Shown: positions 36,220 through 45,151 of the stretch, piece by piece
How the letters are laid out: every line of letters begins with the position of its first letter
How positions within the stretch are numbered: position 1 is the first letter of the stretch
Assembly: GCA_030699685.1 (NCBI GenBank)
Contig: JAUYLJ010000016.1
Span: forward strand, 1 to 58,937
DNA: 58,937 nt
Source: a bacterium
Lineage (GTDB): Bacteria; Patescibacteriota; Patescibacteriia; JAHIZJ01
Reading direction: 5' to 3'
Notes under the pieces: model-generated
The model's database searches: none
Told to the model about the DNA's origin: nothing
What the model saw: only the letters and a program-made list of their open reading frames with translations
Position numbers and translations under genes: made by a program

Positions 36220-36678
36220 TTAACGATAGAATTCAGGAAACACTTCCCGATCAAGAGCCTCAGCTTCGGTGCCCGGAGCCGGAAAGTTGCCGGGCGCGTT
36301 TTGCCGGCGGATCTCGGGAATTTCCGAGAGGCTATTGGTAATCTGATGCAAGACGGCGTCAGCTGAAGGATTCGAGAGTTGCGGGGGATTGACGCGCAGC
36401 AGGGTTACCCAGACTCCCATCACGATGACAAAGCTGACTATCGCGCCGCCGATGGCCAGTTGGCGCTTACGCGTCTCGGTATTTGTCGAAAACTGAATTG
36501 GCGTTTTGGGCGTGGAAACAGGAGTATTTTTTTGCTTGGAGGCAATTTCGGGTTGAACCGCTGTGGTGGAAACAACAGACTTGGCCGGAGCCGAACGCTT
36601 CGTTTTTCTGGCTACGACTTTCACTGCCACAGATTGGGCTTTTTTGTTCGTCTTGGTGCTGCGTTTGGTCGTTGGCAT
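36220..36678 (-). CDS. Membrane protein with basic N-terminus, unknown
   Basis: 152 aa. A very basic, low-complexity cytoplasmic part (MPTTKRSTKTNKKAQSVAVK, then TKRSAPAKSVV) of about 70 residues precedes one membrane segment (about 73-95, AIGGAIVSFVIVMGVWVTLL) and an external tail of about 55 residues ending PGTEAEALDREVFPEFYR. No family is recognised. It sits between the MBL-fold gene (4-bp gap) and gyrA (15-bp gap). The basic region could contact DNA or the membrane surface, which is only a guess. Confidence 0.7.
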   Translation of the reverse strand: MPTTKRSTKTNKKAQSVAVKVVARKTKRSAPAKSVVSTTAVQPEIASKQKNTPVSTPKTPIQFSTNTETRKRQLAIGGAIVSFVIVMGVWVTLLRVNPPQLSNPSADAVLHQITNSLSEIPEIRRQNAPGNFPAPGTEAEALDREVFPEFYR

Positions 36679-36682
36679 GCTG

Positions 36683-37318
36683 TTATGCTTTGAGGACGAT
36701 AATCTTCGTGTCTTCCTGAGGGAGGTCTTTTTTCAAGAGGCGGAGCTTGTCCGTGGTCTCAGGATCTTTTGCGCCCATGGTTTTGAGAAAAGCGTCAATA
36801 TTGCCGAGCTTGAGCTTCAGGCCGCTGGACGCGTAAAACATCGGGATGATCACTCGAGGCTCGATTTGGCTAATGACGGCCGAGGCTTTTTCCGGGTCGA
36901 GTGATGAAATGCCGCCGACGGGAATAAGCAACACATCGACTCCTTCGAACACCTCCAGAGCCTTAGTGGAGATTTGGTGGTTCAGCAGTCCCAGGTGGGC
37001 AATCGAGATCTTATCTACTTCGAAATAGTATTGGGTTGAGAAACCCGGCTGAACAGGCTGGCCGTTGACTTGGTCGACCACGCCGCGGATAAACACCTGC
37101 GATGCTTCGTATTCACCGGGGCCGCTGACGATATAGGGTTCGCCCCCGATCTTTTCGATATTGTTGACCATTGCCTCGTCAGGGTTGGAAACGGTGACAA
37201 TGTTCGCCTGAAGACGCGGCAAATTCAGTCCCGTACTGGAGTCATAAGGATCAGTGATCAGCGTCGTGTCGTTGGTGGTGATTTTGAAGCAGTTAAGCCC
37301 CAGCCACTGAAGATACAT
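36683..37318 (-). CDS. MBL-fold protein lacking the metal-binding motif
   Basis: 211 aa. The start MYLQWLGLNCFKITTNDTTLITDPYDSSTGLNLPRLQANIVTVS matches MBL-fold hydrolases of the UPF0173/YfjX type, which normally continue VTVSHxHxDH. Here it reads VTVSNPDEAMVNN, so the HxHxDH ligands are lost. Later elements (ISIAHLGLLNHQIS and DVLLIPVGG) are kept. It is therefore likely to be catalytically dead or to work differently. First gene of the gyrA operon; promoter at 37368-37396. Confidence 0.8.
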   Translation of the reverse strand: MYLQWLGLNCFKITTNDTTLITDPYDSSTGLNLPRLQANIVTVSNPDEAMVNNIEKIGGEPYIVSGPGEYEASQVFIRGVVDQVNGQPVQPGFSTQYYFEVDKISIAHLGLLNHQISTKALEVFEGVDVLLIPVGGISSLDPEKASAVISQIEPRVIIPMFYASSGLKLKLGNIDAFLKTMGAKDPETTDKLRLLKKDLPQEDTKIIVLKA

Positions 37319-37367
37319 ACAAAAATGAGGTTTTTAGCGATAGAATTGGTACTGTTTTTGCTTTGGG

Positions 37368-37396
37368 ATAATACCATGTTTTTTGCCCAGGGTAAA
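37368..37396 (-). promoter_or_regulatory. Probable promoter of the MBL-gyrA operon
   Basis: TTTACC (37391-37396) and TATTAT (37368-37373) on the minus strand, 17 bp apart. Confidence 0.5.
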
Positions 37397-37440
37397 GGGT
37401 AAAAACAGGCAAAACACCCAGCATTTTTCCTTGCCTGGTA

Positions 37441-37469
37441 TTGACAAAATACGACGTTACCCTTAGGCT
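37441..37469 (+). promoter_or_regulatory. Probable csrA promoter
   Basis: TTGACA (37441-37446) and TAGGCT (37464-37469) with 17 bp between; the -35 box is consensus and the -10 box weak. It gives an 80-base leader before the GTG start. Confidence 0.5.
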
Positions 37470-37551
37470 CCGTATGCTGCCTTTCTTACAAGCATTATCT
37501 GTTGTGGCGGCACGCGTTGCATTCATGCTCTTTAGGGAAAGGATTCACGAA

Positions 37552-37803
37552 GTGCTAATCCTGACACGGAAGCTCGGGGAGAACATCCGGATCGGAGACC
37601 GGATAAAAGTCATTATCCTGGACATCAAAGGTGGCCAGGTCAAACTGGGGATCGACGCGCCACCGAATGTGGCGGTCCACAGAGAAGAGATCTACGAACG
37701 GATACGTGACGAGAATCGGCGGGCTGCCGGTATCAGTAGCAAGACGCTAAAGGAAGTAGCGCAGATCTTCAACAAGGGCAAACGTCGCGCTGGCGAAGCC
37801 TGA
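37552..37803 (+). CDS. csrA: Carbon storage regulator CsrA
   Basis: 83 aa from the GTG start (V/M)[15 protein letters not shown], preceded by AAAGGA at a good distance; a longer ATG frame upstream is not CsrA. RNA-binding surfaces are intact: LILTRKLGE (strand 1) and [12 protein letters not shown] (strand 5, with the key Arg). A K/R-rich tail ([20 protein letters not shown]) extends past the usual end. CsrA dimers bind GGA-containing loops in mRNA leaders to block or protect translation. No fliW or flagellar genes are nearby. It stands alone with its own promoter and terminator. Confidence 0.93.
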   Translation: MLILTRKLGENIRIGDRIKVIILDIKGGQVKLGIDAPPNVAVHREEIYERIRDENRRAAGISSKTLKEVAQIFNKGKRRAGEA

Positions 37804-37825
37804 TCGGCACGCATCTTACCCCCGC

Positions 37826-37850
37826 GGGTTCACAAGTGTGAACCCTTTTT
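37826..37850 (+). terminator. Terminator of csrA
   Basis: Stem GGGTTCAC / GTGAACCC, four-base loop, then TTTTT; 22 bp after the stop codon. Confidence 0.88.
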
Positions 37851-38447
37851 ATTTGCATCGAACCAACAAAAGTAATTTGAATAAGCTATGAATATTATAG
37901 CCACATTGTACCGAAGCCACCGCAAATAATCCGCCATAGCGCCAATGTGCATCCCGGCTTCATTTTGCATTGAGAGAACCATTACTAAACATCTTTGGTG
38001 ATAAGTAAGAAGCGGAGGCGTATCTGGTTACGTACCGAAGCCACTGCAAATTCCGCCAAAGGCGGATCCGCCTCTTGAGCTAAAGGCTCATCTGCCTATG
38101 GCACGAGGGCGGAAACCCCGCTGAAGCCAGTACTCATCCAATACCAGTACTCTTGTGTGCGAATAGCAGGATTTTACTACTCCAGAACCCTGGTTCGCTT
38201 TGGAGATGCCGGATCACCCGGAGATTGTTTGCTTAAGATTCTGTTTCAGGGATCTTCATCGTGCAGAAACAAAAACATCTGCCTGGTGTCCGGCATGACA
38301 ATTGAGGCGTTTAAATGGAATCATCCCATAATAATCTCAACTCATCGTTGTAAGGGATTTCAGGCCCGCACGGGCGGCAGTGCCACATCACGTGCCTGAG
38401 AAAAACTTACTAAGGAAAGAAGTGATGTGCTTAAGCAAGTCACAGTC
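37851..38447 (+). other. Long spacer with direct repeats; possible RNA gene
   Basis: About 600 bp without a credible ORF. GTACCGAAGCCAC(C/T)GCAAAT is repeated at 37908-37927 and 38032-38051, 124 bp apart, each followed by TCCGCCA. CCAGTACTC is repeated at about 38127 and 38144. Near the end TCAGGC / GCCTGA (38359-38398) encloses GCCCGCACGGGC, and CACATCAC (38385-38392) can pair with GTGATGTG (38422-38429), crossing that helix. A plus-strand terminator closes the region (38448-38505), so a plus-strand RNA is likely, but no promoter is clear. No tmRNA, RNase P or SRP consensus is seen. Confidence 0.45.
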
Positions 38448-38505
38448 GGAACCAAAAAACCGTGAGCAGATGGCTGCTTGTCTGCTTTAAGTTCCCCCTT
38501 TTTTT
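38448..38505 (+). terminator. Plus-strand terminator without an upstream gene
   Basis: Outer stem GGAAC / GTTCC and inner AGCAGA / TCTGCT, then CCCTTTTTTT. The nearest gene on this strand (csrA) already has its own terminator. Confidence 0.7.
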
Positions 38506-38515
38506 GTCTACCAAG

Positions 38516-40816
38516 CTATTTTGCCGGATCTACTCTGATAATACGAATTGCTTCGCTGCCTTGGACCGCGTAGGGATAATTTCGGGCAGTCAGCGCGAAT
38601 TTATTGTAGTAGAGGCCGGGCTTGGGCGTGTCGAGGCGAACCGTAAAAGTGCCGATTTCTCCCGGACGAACGCTGTTTTCATTGAGCCTGATTTTGCCGT
38701 TGTTGGCTGACCAACTGGAGTCGCGGAAACGACTGACGCCGTTACCTAAGTCAAAGAGATCAAGCTGGACGTTTTGGTTCCAAGTCGTGACGCCGGTGTT
38801 TTTAAATTTAAACGTGACGGTGGGTCGCCAGTTGTCCAGCATGGCTAATGGCATGTTTGTTTCGACTAAACGGGCCTTAAACATCGAGTCTACCCTCGTC
38901 ACCCGTGAGACTTCGGAATTGATCACGTCGGTCTCGTTTTTTTTCAATTTGAAGATCTGCCGATAGTATCCGGGGCTAGTTGGGCTGGTTTCGGTAAATT
39001 CAAATGTCCCGGTTTCACCTGGTTTGACGCTGGACTCTTTCAGCTGGGCGGCCCCTACTCCATACCGGCTGGCGGCGTACCCTAAGTCATAGGCGTGCAG
39101 GCGGACGCTGTCCCGCGTCCAGGTTTCAGTGCCGGCATTTTCGAAACTGACCGACGTTGGCAGCCGCGCGCCCAGAAAACTGGCTTCATGGACCGATGTA
39201 TCGCTGGGGCGGGCAGCCCACGAGAGTCCGGTCACGTTTACTCGGATGCTGAAACGCGTGTCAGCCAGTGGGATGCCGTTTGAAGCCAGATAAAATTCTT
39301 CAGTGATATCAAGCGCGTCGCTGGGGGCAGTAATAGTGAATTCAAAGCGGCCGTCGCTTCCCGGTCTCACCCTGGGGGTGATGAGTGTGGCGGCCGTGTT
39401 GCCAGACAGCCAAGAATCGTTACCCAGCGTCGAAGGTGAGCTGGCGCTTTGGAGACTCAAGCGGGTGGGCGAGTCACTGGAGATCCAGTCGGTTGAGCCT
39501 GTGTTTTCAAAATCAGCTTTCACCGCGATGCTTTCACCGGCGTCCAGCACTAGCTCAGTGCTGGTAACGCCCTCGAGACGTCCTTGGGCGATCGGTTCGA
39601 TACTGTCGAGACCTTCGTAAATACCCTGGCTGGTTAATCGAACCCTCTCTAAATCATTCGAAAGATGCTCGCCGGGACAGGCGGTGCAGTCGACGTCGCC
39701 ATGCCCGATAATGTTCGGCAGATTGACCATGTCGCGGAAATTTGAGGAATTGTTCGGCGGGATTTCAAACAAAGCCGCTTTCTCGGCTATGAGATAGGAT
39801 AATGGCGCGAACGCGTCTTCAGGAACGGAATTCTCTTCGTAGTTTCCCAAAATTGCTATGCCGATAGTGCCGCGGTTGAAATCAACCCCACCTTCTTTGC
39901 CAAAGCGTTGTTCGTTGCAGGTTGAGTTGCGGAATGTGTGAGCGCCAATGGCACCGTCTCCGCCTTTACGCCCTTCATAGACCCGGCCCCGGCCGTCGAT
40001 CAAATAGTTGTAACCGATATCGCCCCAGCCGTTGACTACCGCATGCCAATAGTGAATTGCCCGGACAGTGGCTTCAGGGTCGTTGCCTCCGTCCGAACCG
40101 GCCGTGTGATGGATGATAATCTTTTCAGGTTCAGTATATTCCGGCTCCCAATAGGTGACATCTTCGTCAGCTCCCCATTGCTCCCGAGTAATCACAACCA
40201 CGTCAGCTTTCGCCCTTGGTATAAGTTTACTCAATGTCCGGCCAATGAAAGAAAGCGGCCGTGACGGGGTTTTCGTGGATATGGTAATAGTCTCCACGTT
40301 CTCGAGCGTCTCGACGGATCGATACGAGTATTGAAATGTCTTGATTGGCTCAATAAAAAACAAGTCGGTTGACTGAAGCTCGCCATCTGTATTTTTTATA
40401 TCAACTTTGGGCGGGACTACCATCCAGCCGGACCAATCCTGCCCTTGTTTGAATCGCACTTGGAAGTCGGCGTCGCGGCTGCCGTTCCACGTGAAACCAA
40501 TGGCGTTGAATTCACGTTCGGCGGTGATTTCGTTCGAGACGATTTTCGTGCCGGTATGCGTTTCGAGCGGCAGAGTTGTTTGAGCGAATGTTTGGGTGCT
40601 GGTGAGAGGCTTGAGTTCGGCGTTGACTTCTACTCCGGCAATGACCAGCAGCGCCACGGCAGCCAGTCCGGCCGCCACCGCCTTGAGTCGAAGGGGCTTA
40701 TGGAGTTTCCGTCTAGCCGTGAACACGAAGACTCCCAGCATGGGAGAGAGGCTGGTTAGGAAAGGGAGAATATGAGATGAATTTTTTCCGGGCGCTTGCC
40801 CGCAGACGAAACACAT
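38516..40816 (-). CDS. PGRP-type N-acetylmuramoyl-L-alanine amidase with NBR1-like Ig repeats
   Basis: 766 aa. The N-terminus has two hydrophobic segments (HILPFLTSLSPMLGVFVF and LKAVAAGLAAVALLVIAGVEV), then about 130 residues of beta-rich sequence. The amidase/PGRP domain (about residues 205-400) shows REQWGADE, KIIIHHTAGSDGG with a zinc His, YNYLIDGRGRVYEGR and IIGHGDVDCTACPGEHL with the other His and the Cys ligand. Three NBR1-type Ig-like domains follow, each with the FENTGTxxW pattern (DWISSD, TWTRDS, TWNQNV). It would cleave the stem peptide from peptidoglycan at the surface. The Ig domains match those of the SpoIID protein at 46810-48861. Promoter at 40922-40950; start codon uncertain by 25 codons. 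Confidence 0.9.
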   Translation of the reverse strand: MCFVCGQAPGKNSSHILPFLTSLSPMLGVFVFTARRKLHKPLRLKAVAAGLAAVALLVIAGVEVNAELKPLTSTQTFAQTTLPLETHTGTKIVSNEITAEREFNAIGFTWNGSRDADFQVRFKQGQDWSGWMVVPPKVDIKNTDGELQSTDLFFIEPIKTFQYSYRSVETLENVETITISTKTPSRPLSFIGRTLSKLIPRAKADVVVITREQWGADEDVTYWEPEYTEPEKIIIHHTAGSDGGNDPEATVRAIHYWHAVVNGWGDIGYNYLIDGRGRVYEGRKGGDGAIGAHTFRNSTCNEQRFGKEGGVDFNRGTIGIAILGNYEENSVPEDAFAPLSYLIAEKAALFEIPPNNSSNFRDMVNLPNIIGHGDVDCTACPGEHLSNDLERVRLTSQGIYEGLDSIEPIAQGRLEGVTSTELVLDAGESIAVKADFENTGSTDWISSDSPTRLSLQSASSPSTLGNDSWLSGNTAATLITPRVRPGSDGRFEFTITAPSDALDITEEFYLASNGIPLADTRFSIRVNVTGLSWAARPSDTSVHEASFLGARLPTSVSFENAGTETWTRDSVRLHAYDLGYAASRYGVGAAQLKESSVKPGETGTFEFTETSPTSPGYYRQIFKLKKNETDVINSEVSRVTRVDSMFKARLVETNMPLAMLDNWRPTVTFKFKNTGVTTWNQNVQLDLFDLGNGVSRFRDSSWSANNGKIRLNENSVRPGEIGTFTVRLDTPKPGLYYNKFALTARNYPYAVQGSEAIRIIRVDPAK

Positions 40817-40921
40817 ATTTTTCTAGTGACGAAAATAACGAGAAAAGTGCGCTAATCTCGTCTGGCTTTACCCTCCAAGCTTGTTGTTGTGTTTTTGTTT
40901 TTGCGCTTTCACTCTGCCCTA

Positions 40922-40950
40922 ATTATAGCGGATTTTGAAGGATTTGTCCA
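40922..40950 (-). promoter_or_regulatory. Promoter of the amidase gene
   Basis: TGGACA (40945-40950) and TATAAT (40922-40927) on the minus strand, 17 bp apart. The spacer from 40951 to 41108 has AT-rich words (aattaagaaataagaaata) and no gene. Confidence 0.65.
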
Positions 40951-41108
40951 GGATGAATTAAGAAATAAGAAATAATAATTAAAAACAAAACTCCTCATCA
41001 AAAATTCTTCAGAAGAAGCTTCAAGCAAATTCGCCTCCCTTCATTCGACGGGCAGGCAAGTTTCCCCAGCTGACGGCGTTACGGCATTCTATTACAAGCT
41101 TCTAGCGC

Positions 41109-42395
41109 TTACCTCACCGAATGTTTCCGCAACCTCTGAATATCCTCGTGCGTTAAACTTCTGCCTGAGCCCTCGTCCATCTGGGCGATGGCGGCCATCA
41201 GGCCAAAGAGGATCCAGAACTGGGCGGAGAGGTCGTTTTTGAAATACGGCGCCTCAACCAGGCCGTAAAAAACAAGCGCGGTCATGGCGGTGAGCAGGCC
41301 AAAGGCCAACACAGAATCGGGTTTGCGTCTCGCGGCCGCGCCATGGTAGAAGAACCAGGCAAGAAGAATAACGATAGCCAGCAGGCCAAGTAAGCCCGTC
41401 TCGGTCCAGAAATTGAGGAAAATATTGTGCGGGTAGAGTAAAAGCTCAGTGTGCTTGGCCTGGCGGTATTCATCATAGACGGTAGGGAATCCGGCCAAGC
41501 CTGAACCGAGGAAAGGACGGGCTTTGAGTAAATCCCAGGTCCCTTGCCAGAGCACCAGGCGCACGTCGGTTGACGTGTCTTCCCCGACGGCGATGTCGCG
41601 CGCTTGGTTGCGAATACCAGGTGTCAGCAAGATTGTCGCGGTAAGCAACACCACCATCAACCAAACCCAACGCCGGCGCTGGCTAAAAACGGCCAAAAAT
41701 ATCAACGCGGCGATGAGGCCAATAGCGGCGCCGCGGGTGACTGACGCGAAGAGGGACCAGAGGCCGGTAATCAGTACAAGTATTGAAAACCAGTGCGGCC
41801 AGGCGCGTTGTTTCAGCGCCAGGAGGCCAAGAAAAAGGCCGATGATCGGGGTAACAAAGAGCCCGACCGCGTTCGGATACCCGAAGATGGACGTGACGCG
41901 TTTGGGTGACTCACTGATCCAGGGTTCTGGGCTCGTCCACCAACCAAGGTATTGCCCCGCCGCGTAGCAGCCGATGACGATGACGGATAGCCCGAGCGCG
42001 TAGACAAGGCCGCGGCGCACTGAGGTACTGCGGGCTTCGTTGGCGATGACCAGGTACAGGAGAATGGGTTCGACGAAGTATGCTTTCCAGATGCCCCAAG
42101 CCGCCCGGGTTTCCGGAGAAACGAAAACAGCAAGGGTGGCGGCGATGGCGAATACGCCAATCAGCCAGATGCCGGGAAAGCGCACACTTCGCCACTTGTT
42201 CGTCAGCGTCAGGCGTATTGCCCAAGCCAGGACGACGGCCAGGATAAAGCCTTCCAGCAAGGTGAATGGCCAGCCGAAGACTTCAAAACGAATCAGATAG
42301 GCAGGGAGAGCAAAGGCCGTCAGCCAAAGCGCCCAATAAAGGCGGTAGATGGCGAGGGCGAAGAAGAGAAATAAAGTTGTGGTTATGAGAATCAT
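41109..42395 (-). CDS. O-antigen ligase-like membrane protein (Wzy_C)
   Basis: 428 aa with about eleven membrane segments. The long loop with LWQGTWDLLKARPFLGSGLAGFPTVYDEYRQAKHTELLLYPHNIFLNFWTETGLLGLL is the Wzy_C signature (G-x-G-x-x-x-F, and H-N-x-x-x-x), shared by O-antigen ligases and polymerases. It would join or polymerise lipid-linked glycans outside the membrane. No outer membrane is expected in this lineage, so the acceptor may be a protein, teichoic-like polymer or peptidoglycan. It ends the cluster. Confidence 0.85.
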   Translation of the reverse strand: MILITTTLFLFFALAIYRLYWALWLTAFALPAYLIRFEVFGWPFTLLEGFILAVVLAWAIRLTLTNKWRSVRFPGIWLIGVFAIAATLAVFVSPETRAAWGIWKAYFVEPILLYLVIANEARSTSVRRGLVYALGLSVIVIGCYAAGQYLGWWTSPEPWISESPKRVTSIFGYPNAVGLFVTPIIGLFLGLLALKQRAWPHWFSILVLITGLWSLFASVTRGAAIGLIAALIFLAVFSQRRRWVWLMVVLLTATILLTPGIRNQARDIAVGEDTSTDVRLVLWQGTWDLLKARPFLGSGLAGFPTVYDEYRQAKHTELLLYPHNIFLNFWTETGLLGLLAIVILLAWFFYHGAAARRKPDSVLAFGLLTAMTALVFYGLVEAPYFKNDLSAQFWILFGLMAAIAQMDEGSGRSLTHEDIQRLRKHSVR

Positions 42396-42527
42396 GAAAG
42401 GTGTTTGGATTGCGCGGCGAAAGTAAGAGCGACGTATTGCTGGGGACTAGGAAAGTGAAAAATTACGAATTATGAGTAGCAAATTACAAATAATGGTTTG
42501 CCAATACTGAGTTTCGATAGATGATTG

Positions 42528-44033
42528 TCATTCGACTTTTCGCGTAAGAATAATATTCTGCGCGGCCACTGTCAGGCCAACCAGAAACCAGACGTGCATG
42601 ATATAGAGTATGGAAAAAGTCTGATATTGGGCGATTACACCAAGAAGAGCTGCCAGAAGAGCGATCATCACGGCGCGGAGAAAAGGATCACTAGCGCCCA
42701 GAACGGCTTTGATGGAACGGGCAATCAGCATGCTTAATATAGTAACGAAGGCGATAAGACCGAGAATGCCCGTCTCCGCTAGCAACTCGATAAATTCGTT
42801 GTTGACGATTTTCCAGCCTTCTTCAGGCACGACATAGGGATGAACCGAAACGTAGGGACCGTATTGTCCGGGACCGATGCCAATCCAGGGCGAATCCATC
42901 CAGGCGCGTCGCGCTCCTTCAAAAGTTTCAATCCGCTCTATGTAAGCGGGACCGGAAAAAACATTGCTGACGTGACCGGTGAAAGTGTCGAGGTTATTCT
43001 GAAACACGTCGCCGAAGCCCAGCGCGTAGACGGCCAGAAACCAAATTGCTATCAGAGCCACCCCCACCGGCAAGATGAACTTCCAGTGGAAAAAACGCCG
43101 AAAGTAGAACAGAGAGATGACGGCGATTAGAAGAGCCGTGCCGAGATAACCGCCGCGCGAAACCGTCAGTACCATGTTCAGGCCAACCAGGATAAGAAGC
43201 GGGAAGAGCCAGCGTCGCGGGATTCCATGATTCCTCGCCTGTGGCTGGTCGCTGGGAATGTCGCCCAGGGTTTTGGAAATCTGTTCTTTCGGCTCCATCT
43301 TGCTCATCCGGCTGATAAAGAATGCGTAAATCAGGGAGATGGGCAGAAGCAGAAAGTTAGCGAAGTATAGAGGCTCGAGTGCCGTGGACTGGACACGGGG
43401 GAATCCGAAGACCGCCTTGGTATAGTGCTCGCGCAGGCCGGTGATTTCAGTGGGCAGCCCGATCAGGTCGCCGAAGAACTGCCACAGACCAAAAAGCGAT
43501 ACCAGGCCGGCGGTGAGAAGGAGGACGTTGATGATTTTTCTGAGCCTTGTCTCGTCCGTCACGAGCTGAGGGATCATCCAGCCGAAGAAAATGGTGAACA
43601 CAGTGAATCCGAAGACCAGCAGCGATCGTTCAAGGTTGGCCGCCTGGGTGATGGAGATAAGATTGATAATGAGAAATATAAGAAATGGAATAGTCAGGGG
43701 GTTTTTATGGAAGTGAAGATCGCGGTTGATAATACCTCTGGCGAACCAGGCGGCGATCAGCAGGATAGCCAGTACTTGGCTAACGCGCACCGTGATTCCG
43801 GCCACGTCATAAGAACCGATGCGTTCAAAGGGCAGGAAGAACGTGATGGCGAGCAGTGCCAGCCAGGGCGATTTGTACACGCCGAGCACGATAAGCACAA
43901 GCATAAAGGCCGCTAGGACGATCAATGGACCAGTCCACTGCATAGCCCAGCTTGTGGCGAACCCGAGTCCCAGCAAGGCAATGAAAATCAGGCTGCCAAG
44001 AAGACGGTTTGGTTGTGAGAAGATGGCGATCAC
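42528..44033 (-). CDS. O-antigen ligase-like membrane protein (Wzy_C), second copy
   Basis: 501 aa, about twelve membrane segments. The Wzy_C loop is FEGARRAWMDSPWIGIGPGQYGPYVSVHPYVVPEEGWKIVNNEFIELLAETGILGLIAF. It is longer than the neighbouring copy because of a cytoplasmic loop (MSKMEPKEQISKTLGDIPSDQPQARN) of about 45 residues. One of the pair may act as a polymerase and the other as a ligase. Its start overlaps the end of the glycosyltransferase gene by 4 bp (ATGA), indicating translational coupling. Confidence 0.87.
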   Translation of the reverse strand: MIAIFSQPNRLLGSLIFIALLGLGFATSWAMQWTGPLIVLAAFMLVLIVLGVYKSPWLALLAITFFLPFERIGSYDVAGITVRVSQVLAILLIAAWFARGIINRDLHFHKNPLTIPFLIFLIINLISITQAANLERSLLVFGFTVFTIFFGWMIPQLVTDETRLRKIINVLLLTAGLVSLFGLWQFFGDLIGLPTEITGLREHYTKAVFGFPRVQSTALEPLYFANFLLLPISLIYAFFISRMSKMEPKEQISKTLGDIPSDQPQARNHGIPRRWLFPLLILVGLNMVLTVSRGGYLGTALLIAVISLFYFRRFFHWKFILPVGVALIAIWFLAVYALGFGDVFQNNLDTFTGHVSNVFSGPAYIERIETFEGARRAWMDSPWIGIGPGQYGPYVSVHPYVVPEEGWKIVNNEFIELLAETGILGLIAFVTILSMLIARSIKAVLGASDPFLRAVMIALLAALLGVIAQYQTFSILYIMHVWFLVGLTVAAQNIILTRKVE

Positions 44034-45151
44034 AAAATGTGGCTGAATTGATCAATCATTTTTTCTACCGGAAAACTCTCTTCCGCGAAGAGGCGGCCAT
44101 TTCGCGCCAGTTGCCGGGCCAGCTGAGGATCCTGATACAGCGTAATCAAGGCTTGCGCTATTTCATCCGATCGGCCGGGCGTGGTCAAGAGGCCAGTCTG
44201 GCCATCATGCACGATTTCGGGGATGCCTTCAAGCCGGGAGGCGATGACGGGACGCTCAATGGCCAGGGCTTCGATCAGCACGGCGCCGAAAGACTCGCGG
44301 CGGATGGACGGCAGAACCAGCACGTCAAAGTCTTTCATCCATTCGCGCGGGTTCGACTGATAGCCGACAAACTGGGTGATATCGTGCACCCCTTGGTTTT
44401 TGGCCAGCCACTCCAGCCGTTTGCGATCGCTTCCCTCACCGACCAGACGCAAGGTGAGGTTTGGGATCATGGGCCGGACTTTGGCCAGCGCGATAATCAA
44501 ATACTCCAGCCCTTTCTCTTGCTCCAGCCGGCAGACGCTGCCCACGACGTATTGCACTCGGTGCAGAGGCGGAGCCGGTTTATCACCCAGACCGATTTCC
44601 CCAAAATCAAACCCATAATATATGACCGAGATTCTGTTTTCCGGGAGGCCAAGTTCACGCAGCTGCTTTTTTAACGCCTCGGAAATAACCACGATCTTTG
44701 CCAGTCCGGACCACCAGCGATAAAGGAAACGCAGCGGACTCCGCGTGAGCCAGGGGTGGAAGCCGACATGCTCCATCCAAACCACGCGCATATTCAAGAG
44801 GCGGGCGATCGGAGTTATCAGGATCTTTTCAGTCAGTGAAAGGCAATACACGGTTTTCACGCCCCGGCCAAAGCGATAGCGGAATAGTACAAGCGTCAGC
44901 CAGAACCAGCCCGGGATGAACAGCCAGGGAAAAAGAAACAGCGACCACTTGGACGTGGGTTCAGGAGGTGACCAGGTTTTTTGAGATGGCCACCGGCGCT
45001 CATGGAATTTTTCCAGAAGCACGCGGCATGATGATGCCAGGTAAAAAACGTAGCCTCTTTTTGACAAATGTTCGACCAACCTCAGCGTGTGGCGTTCGCC
45101 GCCGCCAAAGGTCGATTCAAGCGGAAAGAATAATATCAACACGTTTTTCAT
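44030..45151 (-). CDS. Glycosyltransferase family 4 protein
   Basis: 373 aa, GT-B fold. N-terminal FPLESTFGGGERHTLRLVEHLSKRGY (acceptor side), then IVVISEALKKQLRELGLPENRISVIYYGFDF and the C-terminal donor site VGSVCRLEQEKGLEYLI ... LPSIRRESFGAVLIEALAIERPVIASRLEGIPEIV with the E-x7-E motif. It transfers a sugar from a nucleotide donor to a lipid-linked acceptor in the cytoplasm; which sugar is unknown. It overlaps both neighbours by 4 bp. Confidence 0.93.
   Translation of the reverse strand: MKNVLILFFPLESTFGGGERHTLRLVEHLSKRGYVFYLASSCRVLLEKFHERRWPSQKTWSPPEPTSKWSLFLFPWLFIPGWFWLTLVLFRYRFGRGVKTVYCLSLTEKILITPIARLLNMRVVWMEHVGFHPWLTRSPLRFLYRWWSGLAKIVVISEALKKQLRELGLPENRISVIYYGFDFGEIGLGDKPAPPLHRVQYVVGSVCRLEQEKGLEYLIIALAKVRPMIPNLTLRLVGEGSDRKRLEWLAKNQGVHDITQFVGYQSNPREWMKDFDVLVLPSIRRESFGAVLIEALAIERPVIASRLEGIPEIVHDGQTGLLTTPGRSDEIAQALITLYQDPQLARQLARNGRLFAEESFPVEKMIDQFSHIL

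Noticed and set aside
37851-38505. tmRNA, RNase P or SRP RNA in the long spacer
   Set aside because: None of the conserved sequence blocks of these RNAs could be found on either strand.
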